64,000 bases of DNA from QNYZ01 sp964577615 (GCA_964577615.1 CAZNZW010000001.1:1-64000); one strand, 5' to 3'; positions 18,757 through 28,657 are shown, numbered from the stretch's first letter. The notes: generated by a model from the letters alone, not told the origin. A program made the numbers and translations.

Positions 18757-18881
18757 CGATCCTGCCGGGTTCTATGTAAACCATCAACTCGAATTTGTGG
18801 ATGGGTGATGCAGCAGCGCATGCCGTTCCGGGGATTTCGTGCCCGAGTGGACTTTTTAAATAAAAGGACGAATTTGTTATT

Positions 18882-20456
18882 ATGATAACCTTGCTTGACT
18901 ACGGAGCCGGCAATGTCCGCAGCGTGATCAACGCGCTGGAACATCTCGGTGAATCCGTCCGAATCGTTGCCCGGCCCGGGGACATTCTTGCCGCCGAGAA
19001 ACTCGTTTTCCCGGGTGTGGGGGCGTTCGGCAACATGATGCGGATCCTTCTGCAAAAAGGATATGTCGAGCCATTGAAAGCGTACCTGGCCGCCGATCGG
19101 CCTTTCCTCGGTATCTGTCTGGGGTTGCAGGCGCTGATGGACCGCAGCGAAGAAGCGCCGGACGTGCCGGGGCTGGGACTGATTCCGGGCCGTGTCAGAC
19201 GGTTTGATATCAACCGGGCCGTCCCGCATATTGGATGGAATGGATTGAAAATCAGGCGGCCGGGCGGCGTGCTTGCCGGTTTTTCGGGAAACGAAAAATT
19301 TTACTTTGTGCATTCTTATCATATTGTTCCTGATGATGCGGCCGTTGTTTTATCAACAACTGATTATGGTTGTGAATTCGTCAGCAGCATCCGCACAGGA
19401 CAGATAACGGCCACGCAGTTTCATCCGGAAAAAAGCGGCCGGCCCGGCATGGCGCTGCTCGAAAATTTTATCCGGCCGGGCCGGGATGCGGCGGCACCTC
19501 CCGCCGTGCCGGCACGGACAACCCTGGCAAAGCGGATCATTGCCTGTCTCGATGTGCGTGACAACGACCGGGGCGATCTCGTGGTGACCAAGGGCGATCA
19601 ATACGATGTCCGGGAAGACGGGCAGGTTCGCAACATGGGGCAGCCGGTGGCGCTGGCCGCCCGCTATTATCAGGACGGCGCGGATGAGATTACCTTTCTC
19701 AATATTACCGGGTTCCGGGATTTTCCGCTCCAGGATATGCCCATGCTTGAGGTCCTGCGACAGACGTCGCGCCGGGTTTTTGTCCCCCTGACCATCGGTG
19801 GGGGCATCCGGGATTTTACCGATAAAAACGGCCGGGTTTATACGGCCCTGGAGGTCGCGGCCGCCTACTTTCGCGCCGGCGCAGATAAAATTTCCATCGG
19901 CAGTGACGCCGTGCGCATTGCCGAAGCCTATCTGGCATCCGGTCAGGCCACCGGGAAAAGCGCCATCGAGCAGATCTCGCGGGTGTACGGGAATCAGGCC
20001 GTGGTCATCTCCATCGATCCCCGGCGGGTCTATGTGGATTCTCCGGCGGGGATCGAGCATGTGGTGATTGAAACAGCGGTTCCGGGGCCCGGCGGCCAGC
20101 GTTTCTGCTGGTATCAGTGCACCATCAAGGGGGGGCGGGAAGGACGCCCCATCGATGCGGTGACGCTGGCCCGGGTCTGCGAAAAACTGGGCGCCGGGGA
20201 AATCCTGCTCAATTGTATTGACCGGGATGGCACCAATGCCGGGTTTGATCTGGAACTGATCCATGCCGTCAAAGCGGCGGTTTCCATTCCGGTTATCGCG
20301 TCATCCGGTGCCGGATGCGTTGAACACTTCGAGGACGTTTTTACACAAACGGACGCCGAGGCGGCGCTGGCCGCGGGAATCTTCCATCGCAGGGAAGTCC
20401 CCATCGGAAAGGTCAAACAGTATCTGGCAGACAAGGTGGAGATTCGACGGGGGTAA
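18882..20456 (+). CDS. hisHF: Fused imidazole glycerol phosphate synthase HisH-HisF
   Basis: A 524-aa bifunctional protein. Residues 1-200 are a class I glutamine amidotransferase (HisH) with Cys79 in FLGICLGLQ and His181/Glu183 in FHPEKSG. Residues about 216-524 are the HisF barrel, with Asp224 in ACLDVRD and Asp379 in VVISIDPRRV, which align with the two catalytic aspartates of HisF. Together they convert PRFAR and glutamine to IGP and AICAR. The HisF part is about 55 residues longer than usual bacterial HisF. It carries segments such as CWYQCTIKGGREGRP and GAGEILLNCIDRDGTN that I know from fungal and plant HIS7. The gene is alone, with hisD 7 kb downstream. Confidence 0.93.
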   Translation: MITLLDYGAGNVRSVINALEHLGESVRIVARPGDILAAEKLVFPGVGAFGNMMRILLQKGYVEPLKAYLAADRPFLGICLGLQALMDRSEEAPDVPGLGLIPGRVRRFDINRAVPHIGWNGLKIRRPGGVLAGFSGNEKFYFVHSYHIVPDDAAVVLSTTDYGCEFVSSIRTGQITATQFHPEKSGRPGMALLENFIRPGRDAAAPPAVPARTTLAKRIIACLDVRDNDRGDLVVTKGDQYDVREDGQVRNMGQPVALAARYYQDGADEITFLNITGFRDFPLQDMPMLEVLRQTSRRVFVPLTIGGGIRDFTDKNGRVYTALEVAAAYFRAGADKISIGSDAVRIAEAYLASGQATGKSAIEQISRVYGNQAVVISIDPRRVYVDSPAGIEHVVIETAVPGPGGQRFCWYQCTIKGGREGRPIDAVTLARVCEKLGAGEILLNCIDRDGTNAGFDLELIHAVKAAVSIPVIASSGAGCVEHFEDVFTQTDAEAALAAGIFHRREVPIGKVKQYLADKVEIRRG

Positions 20457-20648
20457 ACCGGCGGCGATTTTACCGGCCGCTGCCGGTACCGGCGCTGGTT
20501 TGGATGGGCGCAGTTTTAATTCAATTGATGTTATCGGTTTTTTCTGATATGCATGGCACTCCGTGTCTGAAATTCGTAAAAAAGGCTGCGTTCTGCGGCA
20601 ATATGAAGTGATAACCAAGGGTGTTATAAAACCAAAAAGGAGGAACTC

Positions 20649-21815
20649 ATGCGAAAAGGATTAATCTTGATTGCGTTGGGTGTGATTTTTGGATTGATCG
20701 TGTCCCCATGCGCCTGGGGCGAGACCCCGGCAATTTTAATTGGATTTAATATCCCCCTCACCGGCGACAATCCCGATGTGGGTGCGTCGTCCAAGAATGC
20801 CGCCGAGATGTACCTCAAAAAAAATGCCAGTGTCAAGGTGGGCGGCCAGGTGATGGCGCTCAAATTTGTCTTTGAAGACAACGAATATAAGGCTGAATCC
20901 GCAGTCAAGGCCACAACGAAGCTGATTACCAGTGAAGGCGTTCTGGGAATCGTCGGGCCGCAGTCCTCCAGTCAGGCCGTGCCGGCCGGCGAGATTGCCA
21001 ACAACCTGGCCACGCCCATGATCAGCCCCTGGTCCACCAATCCCAATACCACGCTGGACCGGGCCTATGTTTTTCGCGGCTGTTTCCTTGACCCGTTTCA
21101 GGGACCGGTGATTGCCAATTTCGCCACCGATGAACTGGGCGCCAAAAAAGCCGCCGTGCTTTATGATATCGCGGCGGATTATCCAAAAGGACTGGCGGAA
21201 TTTTTCAAAGAGGCATTTGAAAAAATCCATGGCGCCGGGTCGGTTGTCGCCTTTGAATCCTTTACCACCGGAGACAAGGATTTTTCCGCCCAGATGACCA
21301 ATATCGTCGCCTCCGGCGCCGATGTGCTGTTCACGCCGCAATACTACTCTGAAGTTCCGCTGATTATCCGTGCGGCCAAGGAGATGGGCTGGACCAAGCC
21401 GATTCTCGGTTCGGATTCCTGGGGCGGCGGGGACCTGATGGGGCTGTGCGGTGACGATTGCAAGGGGTATTACTTCTCTACGCATTATGCCGCCGCGGGC
21501 GCCAAGGGCGCGACAAAGGCCTTCATCGATGAATACAAGGCCACCTACGGCAAGACCCCCGACGATGTCGCGGCCCTGACGTGGGATTCCCTGGGGTTGA
21601 TGATTCAGGCCATCAAGGATACCGGCGGTCTGTCCGGCGACATTAAAGCCGATCGGACCAAGGTGAAAGATGCCCTGGCCGCCATCAAGCACTTCCCGGG
21701 CATCACCGGAGAGATGACCTTTACGGCGGACGGCGATCCGAAAAAATGTGCCGTGGTTGTCAAAATCAACGATGCCGGCGAGTTTGCATTCCACAAATCG
21801 GTCTGTCCCAAATAA
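20649..21815 (+). CDS. livK: Branched-chain amino acid ABC transporter, substrate-binding protein
   Basis: A 388-aa periplasmic binding protein of the Leu/Ile/Val type. Residues 1-24 form a signal peptide ending CAWGETP. The mature protein has the periplasmic-binding fold type I pattern (IGFNIPLTGDNPDVGASSKNAAEMY and GIVGPQSSSQAVPAGEIANN). AAAAGGAGG precedes the ATG. It opens a complete importer operon with two permeases and two ATPases. Amino acid binding is the family default; amides or short organic acids are also possible. Confidence 0.92.
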   Translation: MRKGLILIALGVIFGLIVSPCAWGETPAILIGFNIPLTGDNPDVGASSKNAAEMYLKKNASVKVGGQVMALKFVFEDNEYKAESAVKATTKLITSEGVLGIVGPQSSSQAVPAGEIANNLATPMISPWSTNPNTTLDRAYVFRGCFLDPFQGPVIANFATDELGAKKAAVLYDIAADYPKGLAEFFKEAFEKIHGAGSVVAFESFTTGDKDFSAQMTNIVASGADVLFTPQYYSEVPLIIRAAKEMGWTKPILGSDSWGGGDLMGLCGDDCKGYYFSTHYAAAGAKGATKAFIDEYKATYGKTPDDVAALTWDSLGLMIQAIKDTGGLSGDIKADRTKVKDALAAIKHFPGITGEMTFTADGDPKKCAVVVKINDAGEFAFHKSVCPK

Positions 21816-21927
21816 TCCACAGAAAACCGGATCCTGTCGGGATCTGTTTCTCATTATATCCGGGAGATAAAAAAGGGGGCGCGGGCCGTATTGCCGGTCC
21901 CCTTTCCCATTATCCGGGAGCATCGGC

Positions 21928-22893
21928 ATGTCTTTTACCTTCTTAATGCAGAATCTGGTCAACGCCCTGCAATGGGGGAGTTTTTACGCCCTCATCGCCA
22001 TGGGGTACTCGATGGTTTACAGCATCCTGATGCTGTTCAATTTCGCCCATGGAGATATTTTCATGGTGGGCGCCTACATCGGCCTGGGGGTCGCCACCCT
22101 GCTGCTGGCCGTGTTCGGCACCGGCGCGGCCGCGATCCTTCCCGGCTGGCTGGTATTGGTCATCACCATTCTGGTCTCGATGTTTTTAACCGCCTTTGTC
22201 GGCCTTATTGTCGAGCGGGTGGGGTACCGGCCCCTTCGGGATGCGCCCCGGGCGTCGGCGGCCATTACCGGCATCATGATCGGGATTATTCTGGAGACAT
22301 CCAATATTATTTTTCTGGGCGGGCAGCGGGTTAAATTTCCCCAGTTGATCAAATCAGTCACCTACAATATCGGGGGGGTTTACGTCACCAATAAAAAGAT
22401 CATGATTGTGCTGGTCTCTCTGTCCCTGATGCTGGCGCTGCATCTCTTTGTCACCCGGTCCAAATGGGGTATGGCCATGCGGGCCATGGCCTACGATTAC
22501 GTGGTGGTGCCGCTGGTCGGCGTGCCGCTGAACACCATTGCCGCCATGACCTTTGCCATCGGGTCGGCCCTGGCGGCGGCGGCGGGAATTCTGTTTGGCC
22601 TGGCTTACCCCGTACTGGACCCGTTCATGGGCGTCAGCCTGGGGTGGAAGGCTTTTGTGGCCGCCATCCTCGGCGGACGGGGATCGATCATGGGGGCCTG
22701 CCTGGCCGGCTTCCTGCTGGGGTTTATCGAAATCATGACGGTGCCGGCCATCCAGGTCGTCAACCGTCTCTTTCAGCTCAATATCGGTTCCAACTTCCGG
22801 GACCTGATCGCCTATTCCATTGTATTGCTGATCCTTATCTTTCGTCCCCACGGGTTGTTTGGTGAACCGTACAGCGCAAAGCTGCGGCTCTAA
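21928..22893 (+). CDS. livH: Branched-chain amino acid ABC transporter permease LivH
   Basis: A 321-aa integral membrane protein with about eight hydrophobic helices. It contains typical LivH blocks (LQWGSFYALIAMGYSMVYSILMLFNFAHGDIFMVGAY near the start and AAILGGRGSIMGACLAGFLLG near the end). It forms the inner-membrane channel with LivM. GGGAG lies upstream of the ATG. It follows the binding protein by 112 bp and precedes livM by 44 bp. Confidence 0.93.
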   Translation: MSFTFLMQNLVNALQWGSFYALIAMGYSMVYSILMLFNFAHGDIFMVGAYIGLGVATLLLAVFGTGAAAILPGWLVLVITILVSMFLTAFVGLIVERVGYRPLRDAPRASAAITGIMIGIILETSNIIFLGGQRVKFPQLIKSVTYNIGGVYVTNKKIMIVLVSLSLMLALHLFVTRSKWGMAMRAMAYDYVVVPLVGVPLNTIAAMTFAIGSALAAAAGILFGLAYPVLDPFMGVSLGWKAFVAAILGGRGSIMGACLAGFLLGFIEIMTVPAIQVVNRLFQLNIGSNFRDLIAYSIVLLILIFRPHGLFGEPYSAKLRL

Positions 22894-22937
22894 ACTGGGT
22901 GTGATATTCAGAAAATAAACGATAGGACGATTTCAGT

Positions 22938-24299
22938 ATGGCGCAAACATTAACTGATTCTGCAACGGCTTCGCCGGTCCGTCGCAAAGGGATTGGCCGT
23001 TTTTTCGCATCGACGCCCCTGCTGGGGTTTCTGCTGGGGTTTCTGGCCTGCGTACTGGTGGAAATTGCTGTGGGGCGTCCCCTGGCTGCATTTCTGGGGC
23101 TGCCTAAAATGCCGATTCTATTCGGTACGGTAACCATCGTCAAAGCGGTGGCCGATATGGGCAATGTCATCTTTAAAGGCGCCGTGTTTCATGCCGGCAT
23201 TCTGGCGCAGATTCCGATGGCCCTGATTTACTTTGCCGCGATTTACCTTATACCGCTCAGCCTTGTGGCGCGGCTGACTGCCCCTTTGACCAACCGCATG
23301 GCGGACGCTCTGCAGCGGTTTTCCATCCTTTTTTCCGCCCTGGTTCACCTGGGGCTGCTGTACGCCATCTTTCATTTCTGGGGCGGGATGAACGAATATC
23401 GGCTGATCATTTTAAAAATCACCCTGATTGCCGTTCTATTCACCTTGAGCCTGAATATCATCAACGGTTATATGGGCGAATTTTCCTGCTCTCATCCGGG
23501 ATTCATGGCCATTGGCGCCTATATGTCATCACTGTTCACCGTGGGACTTTTTGTGGACGACAAGGTGTTTGGCGCGGCGAAGATCAGTCTTTCCTGGGCC
23601 TGGGTGAGTTTTCCCGCAGCCCTGATTTTTGGCGGGCTGGTGGCCGCCCTGGGGGCGCTGATCATTGCGATTCCGTCATTTAAAACCCGCGGGGATTATC
23701 TGGCCATCATCAGCCTGGCCTTTCTTTTTATCATCAAAAGCCTGTTTGAAAACATTCAATCGCTGGGCGGGGCCCGGGGAATCGCCGGACAGCCCAACTG
23801 GGCCACGTTGCCGGTGATTTTTATCGTGGTGGTCATCGGTATCTGGGCGATCAATAATTTTGTGCGATCGACCATGGGCAAGGCGCTCAATGCCGTGCGG
23901 GATGAAGAGTCCGCCGCTGAAGCCATGACCGTCAATACCCGCAAGACCAAGATGGCGGCCTTTATGTTTGCCGCTTTCTGGGCAGGGATGGCCGGCGGCC
24001 TGCTGGCCCACGTACTGCGGTATATCAATCCGGCCATGTTCGGTATTCAGAAACTGGCCGAAGTGCTGGCCATGGTCTATTTCGGTGGCCTCAATTCCGT
24101 GGTCGGGTCCATCGTCGGTGCGGTCTCCATCGGTCTGCTGGGTGAGGCCCTGCGGCCCCTGGAGATTTTTAAGTGGATCGTGATTCCCCTGCTGCTGATT
24201 CTGGTGATGATCTACCGGCCGACGGGTTTGATTGCATTCAGGGAATTCAATATCTACAAGATGTTGCAGCCCCGCAGTGCAGACGATAAGGAGATGTGA
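22938..24299 (+). CDS. livM: Branched-chain amino acid ABC transporter permease LivM
   Basis: A 453-aa permease. The C-terminal 320 residues are the LivM core, with LNIINGYMGEFSCSHPGFMAIGAYMSS and MVYFGGLNSVVGSIVGAVSIGLLGEALRPLE. The N-terminal 130 residues add extra hydrophobic helices, a longer form seen in part of the family. The stop lies one base before the livG start, so the two are coupled. Confidence 0.93.
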   Translation: MAQTLTDSATASPVRRKGIGRFFASTPLLGFLLGFLACVLVEIAVGRPLAAFLGLPKMPILFGTVTIVKAVADMGNVIFKGAVFHAGILAQIPMALIYFAAIYLIPLSLVARLTAPLTNRMADALQRFSILFSALVHLGLLYAIFHFWGGMNEYRLIILKITLIAVLFTLSLNIINGYMGEFSCSHPGFMAIGAYMSSLFTVGLFVDDKVFGAAKISLSWAWVSFPAALIFGGLVAALGALIIAIPSFKTRGDYLAIISLAFLFIIKSLFENIQSLGGARGIAGQPNWATLPVIFIVVVIGIWAINNFVRSTMGKALNAVRDEESAAEAMTVNTRKTKMAAFMFAAFWAGMAGGLLAHVLRYINPAMFGIQKLAEVLAMVYFGGLNSVVGSIVGAVSIGLLGEALRPLEIFKWIVIPLLLILVMIYRPTGLIAFREFNIYKMLQPRSADDKEM

Positions 24300-24300
24300 G

Positions 24301-25074
24301 ATGGCGCTTTTGCAGGTGGAGGGGATGACCCATTATTTCAGCGGCCTCCGCGCCGTGCACGACTTCAATCTGGCCATTGAGCCGGGGGAAATACGGGGGT
24401 TGATCGGCCCCAACGGCGCAGGCAAAACGACGATTTTCAACCTGATCACCGGCATCTATACCCCGACCGAGGGGCAGATTACCCTCAACGGCGAATCGAT
24501 TCTGGGGATGTATCCGCACAGGATCGCCGCCCGGGGGATCGGCCGAACCTTTCAGGACCTGCGGCTGTGGCGCCACATGACCGTGCTGGAACATGTCAGA
24601 CTGGCCCGGTATTCCCAGCTGACCTATGGCCTGTGGGGCGCTTTTCTCAACACTTCCCGAAGGCGCCGGGAGGAAGCCGCCGGCGAGGTTCGGGCCATGG
24701 AGCTGCTGGCCCTACTGGGGGTGGATCACCTGGCCGACCAGCTGGTGGTAAACCTGCCCTATGGCGCTCAGCGCCGGGTGGAAATGGCCCGGGCGCTGGC
24801 CATCGAACCCAAAGTGCTCTTTCTTGATGAACCGACGGTGGGGATGACGCCCGAAGAACTGGTGCAGATCATGTCGATCATTCGGGATATTCATTCGACC
24901 TTTGATCTGGCTATTTTTTTGATCGAACACCGGTTGAAGTTTGTCATGGAATTGTGTGAGCGGATTCAGTGTCTGGTTTTCGGCGAAGTGATCGCAGAGG
25001 GATCGCCCGATGAAATCCAGAATAACCCCAAGGTGATCGAAGCGTACCTGGGCAAAGATGCAATCGAGGCGTGA
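24301..25074 (+). CDS. livG: Branched-chain amino acid ABC transporter ATP-binding protein LivG
   Basis: A 257-aa ABC ATPase. Walker A is GPNGAGKTT, the signature region is NLPYGAQRRVEMARALA (variant LPYGAQ rather than LSGGQ, as is common in LivG), and Walker B is KVLFLDEPTVGMTP. The C-terminal helices are characteristic of LivG. ATG 24301 has GGAG upstream; an earlier in-frame ATG lies inside livM and is not used. The gene overlaps livF. Confidence 0.94.
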   Translation: MALLQVEGMTHYFSGLRAVHDFNLAIEPGEIRGLIGPNGAGKTTIFNLITGIYTPTEGQITLNGESILGMYPHRIAARGIGRTFQDLRLWRHMTVLEHVRLARYSQLTYGLWGAFLNTSRRRREEAAGEVRAMELLALLGVDHLADQLVVNLPYGAQRRVEMARALAIEPKVLFLDEPTVGMTPEELVQIMSIIRDIHSTFDLAIFLIEHRLKFVMELCERIQCLVFGEVIAEGSPDEIQNNPKVIEAYLGKDAIEA

Positions 25075-25784
25075 TGCTGTCCATTCAAAATCTATACGTG
25101 GATTATGGGAAAATCCGTGCCCTGCACGGCATTGACTTTGACATCGAAGAAGGCGAGATTATCACGATTATCGGCGCCAACGGCGCGGGCAAAAGTACGA
25201 CCCTGCGGGCGATTTCCCGCATGGTCCCCGTGGGGCCCGAAACCCGGATGACGTTTAACGGGCAGGATCTGCTGGCTTTTCCGCCGGACAAGGTGGTCAG
25301 CCAGCTCGGTATTTCCCATGTGCCCGAAGGCCGGCGGCTGTTCGGTAACCTGACCGTCATGGAAAACCTAAAGCTGGCCTGCTTTGCCCGCAAGGACACG
25401 GCGCAGATCCAGAAAGATATCAAACGGGTCTTTTCGATTTTTCCGCGGCTGGAAGAACGGGCCACGCAGAAGGCAGGGACGCTCAGCGGCGGTGAGCAGC
25501 AGATGCTTGCCATCGGCCGGGCGTTCATGAGCGGCCGGAAAATCATGCTCCTCGACGAACCTTCCATGGGCCTGGCGCCGCTGCTGATGATGAATGTTTT
25601 CGAAGCCCTCAAGGAGATCAACCGGGAAGGAACGACGATTTTGCTGGTGGAGCAGAACGCCCGCCTGGCCCTGAAGTTTGCCCAGCGGGGGTATGTGCTG
25701 GAAAACGGGCATCTGGCCCTGTCCGGAAAATCCGAAGAACTGCTGGCTGATCCTGAAGTCAAGAAGGCGTATCTGGGAGGATAG
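25071..25784 (+). CDS. livF: Branched-chain amino acid ABC transporter ATP-binding protein LivF
   Basis: A 237-aa ABC ATPase with Walker A GANGAGKSTT, signature LSGGEQQMLAIGRAFM and Walker B IMLLDEPSMGLAPLL. The LIV1-type motif GISHVPEGRRLFGNLTVMENL is clear. A GTG at 25071 or the ATG at 25074 can serve as start; both overlap the livG stop, so translation is coupled. It is the last gene of the operon, convergent with the cyclase-family gene. Confidence 0.94.
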   Translation: MMLSIQNLYVDYGKIRALHGIDFDIEEGEIITIIGANGAGKSTTLRAISRMVPVGPETRMTFNGQDLLAFPPDKVVSQLGISHVPEGRRLFGNLTVMENLKLACFARKDTAQIQKDIKRVFSIFPRLEERATQKAGTLSGGEQQMLAIGRAFMSGRKIMLLDEPSMGLAPLLMMNVFEALKEINREGTTILLVEQNARLALKFAQRGYVLENGHLALSGKSEELLADPEVKKAYLGG

Positions 25785-25821
25785 GTGGCCGGCCGGGAAG
25801 CGGGCGCGCTGAAACGCCGGC

Positions 25822-26541
25822 TCAGGGCGGGGGCAGGAAAGCGAAAACCCTTGCCGGGCTGCCGGTGCTTCCGGTCAGGGGCAGCCCGCCGATAACCACT
25901 GTCGCGCCGGTGGCCGGCAGCTGATCCAGGCGGGTCAGACACTCCAGTATGATCCCGTCCGCATGATACAGGGCCCGGCTGGCGCTGAGATTTTTGTCGG
26001 TACCCGGATCCGCGCCGTGGGTGTCGGTGCCCAGACCTCGAATCTTCCGGGTATGAACAAGAAAATCGACTGTCGCCGCTGCAAACCCGGGCCAGTGACA
26101 ACCCGCCGTCCCGCCCGGCCCCAGAAATTTCCGGGGGTTTTTCCAGCGGTCCTGCCATCCTGTAAAGAGTATCACCAGACTGCCGGCGGAGATCCGGCCG
26201 TTTATTCTTTCCCAGGCGGTGATATCGGCAACGGACAGGCGATGGTCGGCATTTGCTGCCGCCTGGACGCGGATATCGATGACAGCGGCGGGCAGTACCA
26301 GGTCATCAGCGCTGAACTGATCGGCGCTGCGGCCGCCGGAGATGACTGTGTTGGGCGTACCCCAGTGGGTGCCGCCATGGTCTCCAATGGAGAATCGGTG
26401 GGAAAGGTAGCCGGTTTTTTCATAGGTGGTCCACGGCGCCTGTTCAAAGGGCGGATCGCCGGGCCAGACGGGCATGTCCGGGGCCAGCGGGTGCGTCAGA
26501 TCGACGACGTGCCATTGTTTCAGATCGGCAGGGGAGACCAC
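25822..26541 (-). CDS. Cyclase family protein (kynurenine formamidase-like hydrolase)
   Basis: A 239-aa protein of the cyclase fold (PF04199), which includes kynurenine formamidase. It opens VVDLTHPLAPDMPVWPGDPPFE. The metal motif reads HGGTHWGTPNT (55-65): His55 and His59 match the canonical HxGTHxDxPxH, but Asp is Gly61 and the last His is Thr65. A second conserved block is GLGTDTHGADPG. The altered motif suggests a different metal site or a distinct subgroup, so kynurenine as substrate is not supported. It lies convergent to the Liv operon. Confidence 0.8.
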   Translation of the reverse strand: MVSPADLKQWHVVDLTHPLAPDMPVWPGDPPFEQAPWTTYEKTGYLSHRFSIGDHGGTHWGTPNTVISGGRSADQFSADDLVLPAAVIDIRVQAAANADHRLSVADITAWERINGRISAGSLVILFTGWQDRWKNPRKFLGPGGTAGCHWPGFAAATVDFLVHTRKIRGLGTDTHGADPGTDKNLSASRALYHADGIILECLTRLDQLPATGATVVIGGLPLTGSTGSPARVFAFLPPP

Positions 26542-26617
26542 CGGCTAAGGTGTCCTTTCGGCGGCCGGGCGTGGGAACATCCGGATCCGCCCAGCGGCTG
26601 CGGGGTTCGTGACCGGT

Positions 26618-27025
26618 TCAGTGATCATTTCCCGCATAAATCCACATGGGCTCGGTTTTCCCGGCCCGCTCAAATCCCACGCTTTTGTAAAAATCGACGG
26701 CGTCAATGTCTGCGGTCAGCATCTGCTGGTGAAAATCCGCATATCGGCGCTGCATGGCCGCCATCATTTTCCGGCCCACCCCCCGGCCCTGGTAACGCGG
26801 GTCGACCAGCATATGCGGGTAGTAAACCACCAGGTGGCCGTCGGAAATCGCATTGCCGATGCCGACGAGCCGGCCGTTAATCCGGGCGGTGACCAGGGTA
26901 TGGGAGTTGCGCAGGGCCGCCATGAGCGGCTCCGGTTTTTCGGCGGATGACCACTGGTTGGCTCTGTACAGGGCGATTACTTCTTCTTTCTCGATCGATC
27001 CATCAAGACGGATGTCAATTTTCAT
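26618..27025 (-). CDS. GNAT family N-acetyltransferase
   Basis: A 135-aa acetyltransferase. The acetyl-CoA loop is VDPRYQGRGVGRKMMAAM, the Q/R-x-x-G-x-G/A signature of GNAT enzymes. VDFYKSVGFERAG is the usual C-terminal block. The start at 27025 (MKIDIRLDGSIEKEEV) has AGGTG upstream; a longer frame to 27130 adds 35 residues with no clear homology. The substrate is unknown. It lies 76 bp upstream of the cyclase-family gene on the same strand and may share its transcript. Confidence 0.85.
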   Translation of the reverse strand: MKIDIRLDGSIEKEEVIALYRANQWSSAEKPEPLMAALRNSHTLVTARINGRLVGIGNAISDGHLVVYYPHMLVDPRYQGRGVGRKMMAAMQRRYADFHQQMLTADIDAVDFYKSVGFERAGKTEPMWIYAGNDH

Positions 27026-27267
27026 TTTCACCTGGAATTTGTAATATTTGTTTTCTGCCCGTAACAATAACATACTTTGCCGGCCAATAACAGACATCGC
27101 CAGTCTGAGAAGTCCCGTAGAAGCGGGCATTTCCCGGACGAAACCGGACGTGGCGGCGGGATGATGAAAAATTTAGAGGCGGTGATGATTGACAAATCGG
27201 TTTTTTCCGGTCATATCGAGCAGATGTTTTTTTATCAGGTGTATGTATATTTCAACAGGAGGTTTAC

Positions 27268-28629
27268 ATGGACGGATCGGTTCGGCGTCACCATTTAAAA
27301 AATCTTTCCCCGGCGGAGCGGGCGGCGCTTTTCAAGCGCACGGAAAGCGATCTGGACCGGTATCTCAGCGCGGTGAAGCCGATTATCGGTGCGGTCCGGG
27401 AAAAAGGCGATCGGGCACTGGTTGAATGCGCCCGGGATTTTGACCACGTGACGCTGACCACTGATACCATCGGTGCCAGGCCGGAGGACTTTGACCGGGC
27501 CTTTGCCACTGTCGATGCCGATCTGGTCGAATCGATCCGCTTTGCCGCGGAGAGCATCCGCATCTTTCACGAAGCGCAGATGCCGGAACCCATGCGGATG
27601 AATGAAATCCGCCCCGGTGTGTTCTGCGGCGAAAAAACCACATCCATCCCCTCGGTGGCCTGCTATGTGCCCCGGGGCAAGGGCGCTTTTCCCAGCGTGG
27701 TGCTGATGACAGCGATACCTGCCGTGGTGGCCGGTGTGGCCAGCGTGTATATTCTCACGCCACCGGGGCCGGATGGCACGGTGGATGATGCCACGCTGGT
27801 GGCGGCCCGGATTGCCGGCGTTGAGGCCATTTACAAATGCGGCGGCGCCCAGGCCGTGGCGGCGGCGGCCTTTGGCACCGAAACCATCCCCCGGGCCGAT
27901 AAAATTGTCGGGCCGGGCAGCCCGTGGGTGGTCGCCGCCAAACGGCAGCTGGCCGATGACATTGATCCGGGCCCGCCGGCCGGGCCGAGTGAGTCGATTG
28001 TTTTTGCCGACGCCACCGCCGACGGCCGCCTGGCCGCCCTGGATCTGATCATCGAATCCGAGCATGGCCCCGATTCGTCCGCCTTTCTTGTCACCCCGTC
28101 CGCTGCCGTGGCCGACGCGGCGGCAGCAGCAGTCCCGGTGTACTGGGAATCGCTGGGCGAGACGCGCCGGTCCTTTTCGCAGACCGTTCTCGGCGGTCCC
28201 ATTGGCGGGATAGTCCTGGCCGAAGATGAAACGGCCTGTATCCGTTTTATTAATGACTACGCCCCCGAACATTTGATGATCCACAGCGAAGAGCCCTTCC
28301 GGCACGTCGGCCGGATTGTCAATGCGGGGGAGATTCTTCTTGGCCGGCATACGGCGATTTCGCTGGGCAACTACGTGCTGGGGCCCAATGCGGTGCTGCC
28401 CACTTCCGGCGCGGCCCGCCTGCATTCCCCCCTGGGCGTGCATGATTTCCTCAAAACAACCGGGATCGGCTATGTGACGTCCGGCGCCTATGATCTGCTG
28501 GCCGGCCATGCCCATAACCTGGCCGTCTACGAGGGGTTTGACGGCCATGCGCTGGCCGTATCGGAAATGAGAAAGAAAGTGATGGCCGGCACAGCACCCG
28601 GGCCGGACCTTGACAATCCTGCGGATTGA
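27268..28629 (+). CDS. hisD: Histidinol dehydrogenase
   Basis: A 453-aa enzyme that oxidises histidinol to histidine with NAD, the last two steps of histidine synthesis. Family blocks include PRGKGAFPSVVLMTAIPA, KIVGPGSPWVVAAKRQLADDIDPGPPAGPSE, SEHGPDSSAFLVT and NDYAPEHLMIHSEEP. The zinc-ligand and catalytic glutamate/histidine regions are present (YAPEHL, LHSPLGVHDF). CAGGAGG precedes the ATG. It is not in a his operon; its neighbours are GNAT and Pot-type transporter genes. Confidence 0.95.
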   Translation: MDGSVRRHHLKNLSPAERAALFKRTESDLDRYLSAVKPIIGAVREKGDRALVECARDFDHVTLTTDTIGARPEDFDRAFATVDADLVESIRFAAESIRIFHEAQMPEPMRMNEIRPGVFCGEKTTSIPSVACYVPRGKGAFPSVVLMTAIPAVVAGVASVYILTPPGPDGTVDDATLVAARIAGVEAIYKCGGAQAVAAAAFGTETIPRADKIVGPGSPWVVAAKRQLADDIDPGPPAGPSESIVFADATADGRLAALDLIIESEHGPDSSAFLVTPSAAVADAAAAAVPVYWESLGETRRSFSQTVLGGPIGGIVLAEDETACIRFINDYAPEHLMIHSEEPFRHVGRIVNAGEILLGRHTAISLGNYVLGPNAVLPTSGAARLHSPLGVHDFLKTTGIGYVTSGAYDLLAGHAHNLAVYEGFDGHALAVSEMRKKVMAGTAPGPDLDNPAD

Positions 28630-28657
28630 TCTGTAAATTAATGCTCCTTTTTATTAA

